Position numbers and translations under genes: made by a program | DNA from: Myxococcales bacterium | GTDB lineage: Bacteria > Myxococcota_A > Polyangia > Polyangiales > Ga0077539 | DNA length: 64,000 nt | Assembly (NCBI GenBank): GCA_030652255.1 | Contig: JAUSAZ010000004.1 | Span: 1 to 64,000, forward strand | Direction: 5' to 3' | In this document: positions 18,582 to 28,810 of the stretch, piece after piece | How positions within the stretch are numbered: position 1 is the stretch's first letter | Layout of the letters: each line of letters starts with the position of its first letter | Notes under the pieces: model-generated | The model's input: only the letters and a program-made list of their open reading frames with translations | What the model was told of the DNA's origin: nothing | Database searches by the model: none

Positions 18582-20555
18582 ATGAGCCACCGCACCGCCC
18601 GCACCGCCGCCCTCCTCCTCGCCCTCCTCGCCGCCTCCTCCACGGCCTCCGCGCAGACCGCGGTGGAGGTCTTCGAGCGCGGCGCCGCGCGCCTCTCCCT
18701 CGACGGGCTCCTGCGCGAGTGGTCGGGCTTCGGCCAGCTCCGCGCCGTCGACGACCGCGCCAGCGTCACCGCCGGCCTGCCCGCGTGGCGCGGCAGCGAC
18801 GACGCCTCCTTCGGCTACGCCCTCGCCCGCGACGACGACGGCCTCTGGATCGCCGCGGAGGTGCGCGACGACGTGCTCGTGCGCTCCGCCGCGCACCCCG
18901 AGGGCGACGACCACCTGAGCGTCGCGCTCGCCGTCACCGTCGGCGGGCGCACCGTGGCCTACGAGCTCGCGCTCTACCCCGGCGAGCCTGGGGCCTTCGC
19001 GGGCCTCGTGCGCCTCCGCGGGGGCGCTCGCGGCGCCGTGGCGGGGGCGCAGCTCGTCGAGGCCGCGCTGCCCGATCGCATGGGCGTGACCCTCGAAGCC
19101 CGCGTGCCGTGGAGCGCCGTGCCCGAGCTCCGCGCCCACCCCGAGAGCCTGCGCGCGAGGGTGGCGTGGCACGACGTGGACGCCCCGCGCCGCGCCACCG
19201 CCGACACGGTGATCGCCACGGGTCCCGGCGACGGCGCGCACCCCGACGCGATGCCCCTCGCCGTGGGCGCCGCGGCGCCGCCTGCCCCGAGCGCCCTGCT
19301 CGACCGCTTCCGCGCCGAGCGCGGGGTGACCGCGCCCGCCCGCATCGACCGCGCCGCCGACCTCGCGGGCGACGCGCGCCCGGAGCGGGTGGTGGTCTTC
19401 CCGGGCTACGTCGTGGCGATGGGGCCGGGCGTGGCGCAGGGCGCGGGCTACGCGTTCATCCAGCTGCCCGCGCGCAACGGCGACGACCTGCTCGACGTGA
19501 CCGTGCGCGACCTCACCGGCGACGGCAAGAGCGAGGTGGCCCTGCGGCAGCGCGCGGGCACCGAAGGGGGCTTCACCCGCGAGCTGCTCACGATCTACCG
19601 CCTCGACGAGGCGGGGAACTTCCAGCAGGTGTTCGTGCACGAGGTGGGGCGCGCGATGGGCGCCAGCCGCCTGAGCGACCGCGTGACCTGGGAGCCCACG
19701 GGGCTGCGCATCGAGGCCGGCGCCCCGGTGGGCTTCACCGCGGCGACCTGGCCCGCGGCGACGGAGGCGGGCGTCGAGGCGCCGCTCACGCCGTGGAGCG
19801 CCGACCGGGCGCGGGTGTTCGCGTGGAGCCCGGCGGCGCGGGGATTCACCGTGGCGCGCAGCGAGCGCAACCCCACGGCGCCTGCGGTGGCAGCGGCGGG
19901 GAATACCCCGGCGGGTCATCCGTCGGCCCCCGCGGCCCTCGCGGCGGACCTCGACGGCGTGCTGCGGCTGTTCCGTCAGCGCGAGGGGGTGCCCGAGGGG
20001 GCGGCGCCGACGCACCGTGCGAGCGGCGACGTGGCGGAGGATGCCTTCGCCGAGGAGGTGCTGGTCTTCGGGCGCACCCTCGTGGTGGTGGGGCAGCGGT
20101 TCTACGGGGGCCGGTCGTACTACTCCGTCGCGCTGCCGCTCTCCGAGGGCGACGCCGTGCTCGACCTGCGCCTCGCCGATATTACGGGGGACGGTAAGCG
20201 CGAGGCGGTGGTGCGCGTGCGGCGGGCCGTGACGACGCAGCTACAGGGCGCCGCGGTGCCGTCGCAGCGCGAGATGCTCCTGGCGTACGCGGTGACCGGG
20301 CCGCGGCGGGGGCGGGTCTTCGGCGCGGAGGTGGCGCGGCGCGTGGGCAACGACGCGGTGGTCAACGAGGTCGGCGCGGTGGGCCCCGGGGGTGTGACCC
20401 TCCGCAGCGGCGCGGCCCGGGGCTGGACCGCCGCGACCTACCCCTTCCGCGACGCTCCCCCGCAGGGCTTCTTCCCGCTGCTGCTGCCCTGGGACGCGGC
20501 GCAGCGGCAGGTCACCTACCGCTGGACCGGCGCGGCCTTCGAGCGGGCCCCGTGA
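18582..20555 (+). CDS. Secreted CBM9-like protein with FG-GAP/Ca-binding loops
   Basis: 657 residues with a signal peptide ending near STASAQ. Residues about 25-210 resemble family-9-type carbohydrate-binding/DOMON-like domains: SLDGLLREWSGF, FGYALARDDDGLWIAAEVRD, DDHLSVALAV. Two later segments (about 270-370 and 440-545) each have a DxTGDG loop (VRDLTGDGKSEV and LADITGDGKREAV) of the FG-GAP/VCBS type. These may form Ca-binding beta-propeller blades. No catalytic residues were recognised, so it is probably a binding or structural protein in the envelope or exterior. It follows the large esterase-like lipoprotein by 41 bases and overlaps the next gene by GTGA, so the three are probably one operon. 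Confidence 0.65.
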   Translation: MSHRTARTAALLLALLAASSTASAQTAVEVFERGAARLSLDGLLREWSGFGQLRAVDDRASVTAGLPAWRGSDDASFGYALARDDDGLWIAAEVRDDVLVRSAAHPEGDDHLSVALAVTVGGRTVAYELALYPGEPGAFAGLVRLRGGARGAVAGAQLVEAALPDRMGVTLEARVPWSAVPELRAHPESLRARVAWHDVDAPRRATADTVIATGPGDGAHPDAMPLAVGAAAPPAPSALLDRFRAERGVTAPARIDRAADLAGDARPERVVVFPGYVVAMGPGVAQGAGYAFIQLPARNGDDLLDVTVRDLTGDGKSEVALRQRAGTEGGFTRELLTIYRLDEAGNFQQVFVHEVGRAMGASRLSDRVTWEPTGLRIEAGAPVGFTAATWPAATEAGVEAPLTPWSADRARVFAWSPAARGFTVARSERNPTAPAVAAAGNTPAGHPSAPAALAADLDGVLRLFRQREGVPEGAAPTHRASGDVAEDAFAEEVLVFGRTLVVVGQRFYGGRSYYSVALPLSEGDAVLDLRLADITGDGKREAVVRVRRAVTTQLQGAAVPSQREMLLAYAVTGPRRGRVFGAEVARRVGNDAVVNEVGAVGPGGVTLRSGAARGWTAATYPFRDAPPQGFFPLLLPWDAAQRQVTYRWTGAAFERAP

Positions 20556-21706
20556 GGCTCGCCGCGCTCGCGCTGGCGCTCTGCCTCGGCTGCGGGCGCA
20601 CCGTGACCCTCGGGCCCGCGGCGGACGGGGGCGGTGGAGATGTGACCGAGGCCCCGGAGTGCGCCGACGACCTCGAGTGCGACGACGCCGTCGTGTGCAC
20701 CGCCGACCGATGTACGGCGGGGCGCTGCGTGCGCGCCGTGGTGCCCTCGCGCTGCGGCGACGGGACGGTGTGCGACCCGGCGCGCGGGGGCTGCGTCGAC
20801 CCGCGGTGCCGCGACGGGGGATCGCCCTGCGAGGCCGACGGCGGCGTGGCGTGCGTCGACCTCGGGGCCTCCACCGTCGACTGCGGGGCGTGCGGCGTGC
20901 GGTGCCGGGCGGGGGACGTGTGCGACCGCGGGGCGTGCGTTCCGAGGGCGCGCGGGGCGAGCGCGCGGTGCCGGCGGGCGGGCGACTGCGCCGAGCCCTA
21001 CGCCTGCGACCTCGACCTCGGCGGGGTGTGCGCGCTGCCCTGCGCGCCGGGCGACGCGGCCGACGAGGCGAGGGCCTGCGGTGTGGGCGCGACCTGCCTC
21101 TCGCTCGGCGACGGCATGGGCCGCTGCCTGCGGGCCTGCGACCCGCGCGAGCGCACCATCGACCGCGGGGCCTGCGCGTCGGGCCAGGTGTGCACGGCGC
21201 TGTGGCTCAGCAACGACCTCGCGCGGCTCGACGAGCCGGCCTGCGTGGGCTTCTGCCAGAGCGACCTCGACTGCCAGGGCGACCCGCGGGGCGGGCGGTG
21301 CAGCCTGCGCACGGGGGAGTGCGGCGCGCGCGCGGACGACGGGCGCCTTGCGGCGGACGGCACGCTCTGCGACCCGGAGGCCCTCGACGAGGCGGGGCGC
21401 AGCGCCGTGTGCCGGGGGTTCTGCGCGCGCGTCGGGGCGGCCGGGCGGGGGCTGTGCGCGAGCCTCTTCGACCGCGCGACGCGGCAGCGCTGCTACGACG
21501 ACCCCGCGACGATGAGCCCCGCGGGGCCCGTGGGGGCCGACAACCTCGGGCTGTGTGTGTACCGGGCGTGCGTCGACGGCTGCGCCTGCGGGGGAGGGGC
21601 GGCGTGCATCTTCCCCGAGGACGGCGCGGGGAGGCCGCAGCCCGGGTCGGCGCGGTTCTGCCTCCCGCCCACGGCCGCGCAGCCCGTCGGCCCCGGCTGC
21701 CCGTAG
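20552..21706 (+). CDS. Cys-rich lipoprotein
   Basis: 384 residues. The short signal peptide ends in the lipobox LALCLGC (Cys14). The rest is rich in cysteines, mostly in CxxC, CDxxxC and CGACG arrangements, for instance TVDCGACGVRCRAGDVCDRG and GRCVRAVVPS. This resembles the secreted, disulphide-packed lipoproteins common in Myxococcota, which often have several per genome. Stretches such as CSLRTGECGARADD and CFCARVG-like patterns (Cys spacing) recur. No catalytic motif is visible. Start GTG at 20552 overlaps the stop of the upstream gene (GTGA), pointing to translational coupling. Function unknown. Perhaps a surface adhesin or scaffold. The local genes form a small secreted-protein operon. 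Confidence 0.75.
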   Translation: MRLAALALALCLGCGRTVTLGPAADGGGGDVTEAPECADDLECDDAVVCTADRCTAGRCVRAVVPSRCGDGTVCDPARGGCVDPRCRDGGSPCEADGGVACVDLGASTVDCGACGVRCRAGDVCDRGACVPRARGASARCRRAGDCAEPYACDLDLGGVCALPCAPGDAADEARACGVGATCLSLGDGMGRCLRACDPRERTIDRGACASGQVCTALWLSNDLARLDEPACVGFCQSDLDCQGDPRGGRCSLRTGECGARADDGRLAADGTLCDPEALDEAGRSAVCRGFCARVGAAGRGLCASLFDRATRQRCYDDPATMSPAGPVGADNLGLCVYRACVDGCACGGGAACIFPEDGAGRPQPGSARFCLPPTAAQPVGPGCP

Positions 21707-21757
21707 CGAGCGCGGCGTCGGCCGACGATCGATCGCCGTGGCGCCGGGGCTCTGCGA

Positions 21758-21763
21758 TACCCT
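21758..21763 (+). promoter_or_regulatory. TACCCT candidate -10 element, possible leaderless start
   Basis: TACCCT ends 7 bases before the ATG at 21771, and the ATG has no Shine-Dalgarno sequence before it. That spacing would make the transcript leaderless or nearly so. Weak on its own, but a similar arrangement occurs before several genes in this window. Confidence 0.25.
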
Positions 21764-21770
21764 GCGCGGT

Positions 21771-22865
21771 ATGCAGCATCCGGTTGATCCGTCCCAGCTC
21801 CCCGAAGGCGCGCGCAAGGTGCTCGCCGGCCCCGCACCGCTGAAGATGATGGCCGCGCGGGGGATGGCGCCGCTGCCGCCGGTCGCGATGGTGTGCGCCC
21901 TCTACGGGCTCGCGTGGAGCGACGAGCCCGGCCTGCGCGACGCGGCCGCCAAGACCCTGTTCGGGCTCCCGGAGGCGGTGGTGGGCTCGGCGCTCGCGGC
22001 GCCGGACTTCCCCGCGGCGGTGCTCGACGACTTCGTCACCCGGGCGGCGGGCAACCGCGCGTACGTCGAGCGGGTCGTGCGGCACCCCAACACGGCCGGG
22101 GAGACCATCGCCCGGCTCGCGCGCGGCTGCGACGAGGCGCTCTCGGAGATCATCTCGCAGAACGAGCAGCGGATGCTGGCGTCGCCGGAGATCATCGAGG
22201 CGCTCTACCTCAACGCCGCGACCCGCATGTCGACCTCCGATCGCATCGTGGAGTTCGCCGCGCGCAACGGGCTCAAGGTGAACATCCCGGGCTTCGAGCA
22301 GATCGTCGCCGCGCTCCAGAACCAGGTGATCCCGCCGCCGAGCGAGGCGCCGATCGAGCGCGACGCGGCCTTCGTCGTGGCGCTGGAGGAGGCCCGGGAG
22401 CTCAGCCTCGACGACATCGAGGAGGACGATGACGGCGGCATCCGGGTGAAGGAGGGCGCCCGCAAGGCCGAGAAGAAGCTCGAGGACATGAACGTGACGG
22501 AGAAGATCCGCACGGCGATGCTGGGCAACGCGCTGCAGCGCTCGCTGCTCATCCGCTCGACCAACCGCCTGGTGGCCGCGGCGGTGCTCGACTCGCCGAA
22601 GATCGGCGACGACGAGGTGATCAAGATCGCCGCGAGCCGCAACGTGAGCGACGACATCCTGCGGCGCATCTCCAACCGGGGCGCGTGGCTGCGGCTCTAC
22701 GAGGTGAAGCTCAACCTGGTGAGCAACCCGAAGACGCCCATCGGCGAGGCGATGAAGCTCATCGTGCACCTGCGCGAGAGCGACATGAAGCGCGTCGCGG
22801 CGAGCAAGAACGTCGCGGCGGCGGTGCGCACCGCGGCCAACAACCACCTCAAGAAGCGGAAGTAG
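21771..22865 (+). CDS. Helical-repeat protein, unknown function
   Basis: 364-residue cytoplasmic protein with no signal peptide or membrane span. It is mostly helical, with repeated short motifs such as PNTAGETIARLARGCDEA, LSEIISQNEQRMLASPEII and NVSDDILRRISNRGAWLRLY. These resemble the variant leucine-rich/HEAT-type repeats of solenoid adaptor proteins. An acidic patch (LDDIEEDDDGGI) separates two repeat blocks. The C-terminus is Lys/Arg-rich (NNHLKKRK), which might contact nucleic acid or membrane. I do not recognise a named family. Nothing catalytic is visible. The start is the ATG at 21771 because a preceding in-frame open stretch overlaps the end of the upstream gene. It is probably transcribed from just upstream, separately from the Cys-rich operon. 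Confidence 0.75.
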   Translation: MQHPVDPSQLPEGARKVLAGPAPLKMMAARGMAPLPPVAMVCALYGLAWSDEPGLRDAAAKTLFGLPEAVVGSALAAPDFPAAVLDDFVTRAAGNRAYVERVVRHPNTAGETIARLARGCDEALSEIISQNEQRMLASPEIIEALYLNAATRMSTSDRIVEFAARNGLKVNIPGFEQIVAALQNQVIPPPSEAPIERDAAFVVALEEARELSLDDIEEDDDGGIRVKEGARKAEKKLEDMNVTEKIRTAMLGNALQRSLLIRSTNRLVAAAVLDSPKIGDDEVIKIAASRNVSDDILRRISNRGAWLRLYEVKLNLVSNPKTPIGEAMKLIVHLRESDMKRVAASKNVAAAVRTAANNHLKKRK

Positions 22866-22887
22866 GCCGCGGCGCCGGGGCGGAGGG

Positions 22888-23052
22888 TCAGGTCGACGCG
22901 CGGCCGCGGGCGAAGAAGGACACCACGGCGAGGGCGAGGGCGACGAAGAAGAGGATCTTCGCGGCGCCCGCGGCGCCCGCGGCGATGCCGCCGAAGCCGA
23001 AGACCGCGGCCACGATCGCGATGACGAAGAAGACGACGGCGTAGTGCAGCAT
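22888..23052 (-). CDS. DUF1328 small membrane protein
   Basis: 54-residue protein with two hydrophobic helices ([19 protein letters not shown] and [16 protein letters not shown]) separated by Ala/Gly turns and ending in a short Arg/Ser tail. Sequence, length and layout match the DUF1328 family (YtjA-like), small inner-membrane proteins found in many Proteobacteria and usually linked to stress responses. The biochemical role is unknown. AGGAG lies 7 bases before the ATG. It is transcribed alone, with 185 bases between it and the upstream hydrolase on the same strand. Confidence 0.9.
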   Translation of the reverse strand: MLHYAVVFFVIAIVAAVFGFGGIAAGAAGAAKILFFVALALAVVSFFARGRAST

Positions 23053-23237
23053 GGTGAGGCTCCTGTGGTTTGGCTGCGCGCGATCAGCGCGTGCGAAGTG
23101 AACCCTGAGCAGGAAGCAGGCCGGGCGCAGGACACCGTAGCGCGTGCGCCTTGCGCCGATCGGGCGCGCACGGAGACGGTCGCGGCTGTGCGCGGTGTTG
23201 TGGCGTTTCGCCACGAAGCCGGCGTGCGCTGTGTGCG
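23053..23237. other. Intergenic, no gene seen
   Basis: 185 bases between the DUF1328 gene and the alpha/beta hydrolase, both on the minus strand. I see no convincing ORF, RNA or clear hairpin. The promoter of the DUF1328 gene should be in here. Confidence 0.5.
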
Positions 23238-24089
23238 CTATGTCGCCGCGAGGAGGAAGTCGAGGACGCGCGCGGCGGTCGCCGCGGGCTGCTCCAGGGA
23301 GAGGTCGTGGCCGGCGTCGGGGATGACCTCGCGGCGGGCCCCGGCGATGCCCGCGGCGAGCTCGGCGGAGGGCTCCGGCCCGAAGAGCTCGTCGTGGTCG
23401 CCGGTGAGGACGAGGGTGGGCGCGGCGATGCGGTGCAGCTCGTCGCGAGCGTCGTGGCGGGCGGCGGCGAGGGTGCGCTTGAGCAGCTCCAGGCGGTCGG
23501 TGGGCGCCTCGGCGGCGACGGCCTCGACCTCGGCGACGAGGGCCGGGTCGTGCTCGCGCACGTCGCGGGAGAGCACCTCGCCGGCCAGGCGTGCGGCGGG
23601 CGCGTCGCCCGGGACGAGCGCCGTCGCGGCCATCTCCACGCCGCGCCTGACGCCCTCTGCGGAGAGCGCGAGGCCCGTCGGACCGGCGCTCGCGAGGCAG
23701 AGCCGCGCGACCCGGTTGGGCGCGTCGATGGCCAGCCAGGTGGCGACCATGGCGCCGAAGGAGAGCCCGAAGACGTGGGCGACGGGCTCGTCGAGGGCGT
23801 CGAGGAGGGCGACGGCGTCGCGGGCGAGGTCGCGCGTGGTGGCGCTGGCCGGGGCGTCGCTGGAGCCGCCGGTGCCGCGCGGGTCGTAGGTGATGACCCG
23901 GAGTCGCGCGGCGAGGGCGTCGACGAAGGGGCCCCAGAGGGCGACCCCGCCGACGATGGGCCGTAGCAGGAGCACCGCGGGGCCGTCGTGTCGGGCGCCG
24001 TGCACCTCGTAGGCGAGGCGCCCGCCGTCGGGGAGGGGGATCGTGCCGGTGCGGTCGGCCGCGGAGGCGATGGGGGCTTCGTCGGTCAT
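23238..24089 (-). CDS. Alpha/beta hydrolase fold protein
   Basis: 283 residues, cytoplasmic. The fold is the common alpha/beta hydrolase: oxyanion region [23 protein letters not shown], nucleophile elbow GLSFGAM (Ser near 116), acid in [12 protein letters not shown] and catalytic His in [10 protein letters not shown]. The HGxG motif of ordinary lipases is replaced by RPIVGG. Substrate cannot be predicted: the family includes esterases, haloperoxidases and C-C hydrolases. The start codon ATG overlaps the stop of the upstream acyltransferase (ATGA), so the two are translationally coupled and likely act on related lipids, although this is inference. Confidence 0.85.
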   Translation of the reverse strand: MTDEAPIASAADRTGTIPLPDGGRLAYEVHGARHDGPAVLLLRPIVGGVALWGPFVDALAARLRVITYDPRGTGGSSDAPASATTRDLARDAVALLDALDEPVAHVFGLSFGAMVATWLAIDAPNRVARLCLASAGPTGLALSAEGVRRGVEMAATALVPGDAPAARLAGEVLSRDVREHDPALVAEVEAVAAEAPTDRLELLKRTLAAARHDARDELHRIAAPTLVLTGDHDELFGPEPSAELAAGIAGARREVIPDAGHDLSLEQPAATAARVLDFLLAAT

Positions 24090-24868
24090 GGTCGGGACCG
24101 GGCCAGGTCGTGGAGGGCGGACTGCATCGACGCGCGAAGGGACTCGCGCACCGCCGCGGGGTCTTCCGCCGCGTCGACCCGCCGCGGGGCGAGGAAGCGC
24201 AGCCGGATGGAGAAGGGCAGCGGGAGCCACGGGAGCCATGGTCCCGCCGCGAGGCCCCAGGGGAGGGCGAGCGCGACGGGGAAGCGCTCGACGCGCGCCC
24301 AGCGCTTCAGCCCGAGGCGCCGGGCGATGCCCTCGCCCTCGTGCAGCACGATGGCGCTGCGGTGGGCGCCCTGCGCGACCACGGGGACGATGGGCACGCC
24401 CGCCTCGCGCGCGAGGGTCACGAAGCCCGTGCGCGGCCCGAGGATCACCTCGTCGCGCCGGCGGAAGTGCCGGTACGCCTCGAGGTCGCCGCCGGGGTAG
24501 ACCAGCACGCTGGCCCCGGCGCCCAGCGCGCGCCGGGCGTTGTGGCGCGTGGCGCGCAGCGCGCCGAAGCGGGAGATCACCGCTCCGAAGGCGGTGAGCT
24601 GGCGCATCGCGAAGTCGTGGGCGAGCGCGTAGAGCGGGGCCTCGGGGCCGCGCGCGTCCCACAGGGTCGAGAGGGTGCAGAGGATGTCCGGGCCGGCGAG
24701 GCCGTTGTTGTGGTTGCCGACCAGGAGCACCGGCCCCTCGGGGAGGTGGTCGAGCCCTTCGACGCGGAGGCGGAAGTAGCGCCGGCACAGCGCGCGGGCC
24801 AGGGGCATCGACGCGGCGATGACCTCCGGAGAGCGGGCGTCGGGTCCGTCGGCCTCGGGGCAGTCCAC
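24086..24868 (-). CDS. Lysophospholipid acyltransferase family protein
   Basis: 260 residues. The PlsC-type glycerolipid acyltransferase domain covers about residues 40-210. The usual HX4D catalytic motif appears as [10 protein letters not shown], in which the Asp is 8 residues after the His. The later glycine-rich/Glu motif is [10 protein letters not shown] and the phosphate-binding [13 protein letters not shown] is present. Such variants occur in mycolic-acid/triacylglycerol-associated acyltransferases. It probably transfers fatty acyl chains from acyl-CoA or ACP to a lysolipid at the membrane, though no clear span is present. It overlaps the next gene by ATGA in a two-gene operon. About 120 bases upstream separate it from the divergent lipoprotein. 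Confidence 0.8.
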   Translation of the reverse strand: MDCPEADGPDARSPEVIAASMPLARALCRRYFRLRVEGLDHLPEGPVLLVGNHNNGLAGPDILCTLSTLWDARGPEAPLYALAHDFAMRQLTAFGAVISRFGALRATRHNARRALGAGASVLVYPGGDLEAYRHFRRRDEVILGPRTGFVTLAREAGVPIVPVVAQGAHRSAIVLHEGEGIARRLGLKRWARVERFPVALALPWGLAAGPWLPWLPLPFSIRLRFLAPRRVDAAEDPAAVRESLRASMQSALHDLARSRP

Positions 24869-24991
24869 GGAGACATCATGGCCCGCGCGCGCCCGGGCGC
24901 ACCCCGACGATCGTCGCGCGAACCAGAAGAGCGAAAGGGGGTGTGACAGAAATGCTCGCGCCGGGGTGGTGCATTGGGCGACACTTGAGGG

Positions 24992-25693
24992 ATGCAGACC
25001 TCACTCTCCCTGGTTGGCCTCGCGCTCCTGGCTGGTTGTGCCTCGACGCCCGCGCCCGCACCTCAGACCCCGCCGCCGCCTCCCGCCCCGGCGCCTTCGC
25101 CCGAGCCCGCGCCGGCCCCGGAGCCCGCGCCGGAGGCCGCTCCGGAGCCCCCGCCCCCGCCCGCCGTGACGGTGTTCTCGCCGTCGGCCGAGGACACCAC
25201 CGCGTGGAACCACGCGCGCACGGTGCTCGATTTCAACGCGCGCGCCAACTTCGGCGGCGGCCGGCTCACCACCGGCTTCACGCCCGACCCGTGGACCTTC
25301 CCGCTGACCGCGGGCGGCGGCCGCAACCCCGTCAACGTCGCCGACCTCGGCATCCGTGACAGCGTGAGCGGCGAGGCCTGCGGCCGGTCGTTCGTCACGC
25401 GCCGCCCGGACTTCCACTTCAACTTCACCGCGGGCACGACCTTTCCCCTGCTGCGCTTCTACGTGCTCACGCAGAACAACTCCGACGCCACGCTCGTGAT
25501 CAACGAGCCCGGCGGCCGCTGGCGCTGCAACGACGACCACCACCGCGAGGGCTGGGGCAACAACCTCATGCCCACCATCGACTTCGCGAACCCCCCGGCC
25601 GGTCGCTACGACATCTGGGTGGGCACCTACGACGCCTCGTCGCACAACCCGGCGGTGCTGCACGTCACCGAGCTCGACTCCAACCACCCGTAA
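24992..25693 (+). CDS. Lipoprotein with Pro-rich stalk and PPC-like domain
   Basis: 233 residues. The signal peptide ends at a lipobox LALLAGC (Cys16). A stalk of Pro/Ala/Glu repeats (PAPSPEPAPAPEPAPE) covers about residues 22-62. The C-terminal part (TFPLLRFYVLTQNNSDATLV, then PPAGRYDIWVGTYDASSHNP) resembles the bacterial pre-peptidase C-terminal (PPC) beta-sandwich that many secreted proteins use as an export or binding domain. Asp/Asn-rich loops may bind Ca. No enzyme domain is attached, so it is probably a binding or structural surface protein. It is divergent from the acyltransferase operon and convergent with the next gene. Confidence 0.75.
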   Translation: MQTSLSLVGLALLAGCASTPAPAPQTPPPPPAPAPSPEPAPAPEPAPEAAPEPPPPPAVTVFSPSAEDTTAWNHARTVLDFNARANFGGGRLTTGFTPDPWTFPLTAGGGRNPVNVADLGIRDSVSGEACGRSFVTRRPDFHFNFTAGTTFPLLRFYVLTQNNSDATLVINEPGGRWRCNDDHHREGWGNNLMPTIDFANPPAGRYDIWVGTYDASSHNPAVLHVTELDSNHP

Positions 25694-25724
25694 CCCCGCG
25701 CCCGCGGTCGCGCGGCTCCCTCCG

Positions 25725-26162
25725 TCAGGGGGCCGTGCGAGCGCAGCTCAGGGCGTCGCCGTTGAGCATCATGCAGTCCGTGTACGGGTACGCCATCGAC
25801 CCGCAGGAGATGCGCGCGGCCGGCGTGGTCTCGACACACTGGAACAGCGCCTCGAAGCGACTTCTGCACGACGCCGGGAAGCCCCGCGTCTCGGTGGCGC
25901 ACATCGAGAGGCAGCCGTTGTAGACCATCGTGCAGCCGGAGATGCCCTGGAGCCGACCGCAGAGGCGCTGGCAGGAGAAGTCCGTGGTGGCGCCGCTGTC
26001 GACCGGGGGCGAGGGCGCGTCGACGGCGGGCGCGTCGAGGGTGATGACCGGGAGCTCTGGGGTCGCCCCGGCGTCGCCGCTGATGGTCGCGCGGTTGTAG
26101 GAGCTGCACGCGGCAGTGCCGAGGGCGGCGGCCAGGGCGAGGGTGCGGCGCGAGATCACCAT
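25725..26162 (-). CDS. Small Cys-containing lipoprotein
   Basis: 145 residues. The signal peptide ends at lipobox AALGTAAC (Cys near 19). A Pro/Asp/Ala spacer follows, then about 85 residues with regular cysteines (CQRLCGRLQGISGC, MCATETRGFPASC, CGSMAYPYTDCM) suggesting three or four disulphides. It resembles small Myxococcota secreted proteins without a defined function. It is last in the apparent operon kinase-PEGA protein-lipoprotein on this strand, separated from the PEGA gene by one base. That link suggests signalling or envelope sensing, but only by position. Start ATG at 26162. Confidence 0.7.
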   Translation of the reverse strand: MVISRRTLALAAALGTAACSSYNRATISGDAGATPELPVITLDAPAVDAPSPPVDSGATTDFSCQRLCGRLQGISGCTMVYNGCLSMCATETRGFPASCRSRFEALFQCVETTPAARISCGSMAYPYTDCMMLNGDALSCARTAP

Positions 26163-26163
26163 G

Positions 26164-27178
26164 TCAGAAGCTCCCGCCGCAGACGACGCCGGCCTGGTGG
26201 AGTGTTGGCGCGCAGGCCACCGCGTGCGACGGCGCGGAGCGCGTGGCGACGTACCAGGCCGCGGCGCCCGCGGCGGTGAACACCGCCCCGGCGACGAGCC
26301 CGGTCAGCGAGATCGCCGTCGCCGCCTCGGCCCGGTTGTACTGAGCCGAGCAGTCGCGGCCGCCGGCGAAGGTGGGCGGGGACTCCGAGACGAGACCGCA
26401 GAGGTTGTCGTTGAAGGTCGTGACGGCGCTCTCGCGCACACCGAGCGCGATCGCGCTGGTGAGGAACCCAACACCGCCGAGGACCAGGCCCGTGGACGCG
26501 AGCGTCTCCCAGGTGGCCCGGCGCTGCTCGCGCGCCCGGCGCTCCTGCGGGTCGACGACCGGGGGGAGCACCTCCGGGATGGGCGCCTGGAGGCTGGGCG
26601 CCGGCTCGGGCACCACCGCCGCCGCCGGGGCCTCCGGGGGCGCCGCGGCGAGCTCGACGTCGAGGGCCGTCACCTCGACGCCCGGGCGCACCGTGACCGT
26701 TCGCCGCGCCGTCACGTGCCCCGCGGCTCGCACCTCGATGTCCATCGTCCCGTCGGGGACGCGCAGCGGGCGCTCGAAGGGGACCGTCGCCGCGCGCTGC
26801 CCGCCCACGAAGACCTCCGCGCCGGGGACGTTGGCGTGCACCGTGAGGCTGCCGAGGTGCTGTCGCACCGTGGCGAGGGCCACGTCGAGGCTCGCGCGGT
26901 TCTGCGTCACCCAGGCGTCGTCGGTGCTGAGCGCCCGCTGGAGGTGGGCCTCGGAGTCGGCCCAGCGCGAGAGGGCCGCCTCGGCGAGGGCCATGCGCGC
27001 GAGGGCCCGCACCTCCCCGCTGCGCTCGTACAGCCCGCGGAACACCACCAGCGCTTCGGCGTCGCGGTGCTCGTTGCGGAGCGCGATGCCGCGCTGGTGC
27101 TCGGCCTCGGGGTCGACGGTCTGCGCGCGCGCGGCGCCCGCGAGCCCGAGGGTCACCAGTCCCGCCAGGACGGCGCGC

Positions 27179-27186
<8 letters not shown>
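26164..27186 (-). CDS. PEGA-domain protein with TPR-like N-terminus
   Basis: 340 residues with a signal peptide ending near ARAQ. Residues about 25-115 are helical, TPR-like (AEHQRGIALRNEHRDAEAL, then EVRALARMALAEAALSRW). A PEGA beta-sandwich follows at about 110-175: SLTVHANVPGAEVFVGGQ, with PEGA-like PGAEV. A Pro/Ala linker leads to two hydrophobic segments (LGGVGFLTSAIALGV and LVAGAVFTAAGAAAWYVAT). Such proteins often accompany bacterial Ser/Thr kinases and bind ligands or the cell wall. It overlaps the kinase stop by 8 bases. Co-transcription with the kinase suggests that it is an accessory or sensory component, but target and ligand are unknown. Confidence 0.8.
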
Positions 27187-28702
<1,516 letters not shown>

Positions 28703-28810
28703 AACACGCCCCCCCGGGCCGCCACCGCTGCCTCGCAGCGGCACTGACCTCCGCCGGGCCCCCCCCGCTCCTGGTCGGTGCGATAGTGCGTCGCCCCGGG
28801 CGACCCCATC

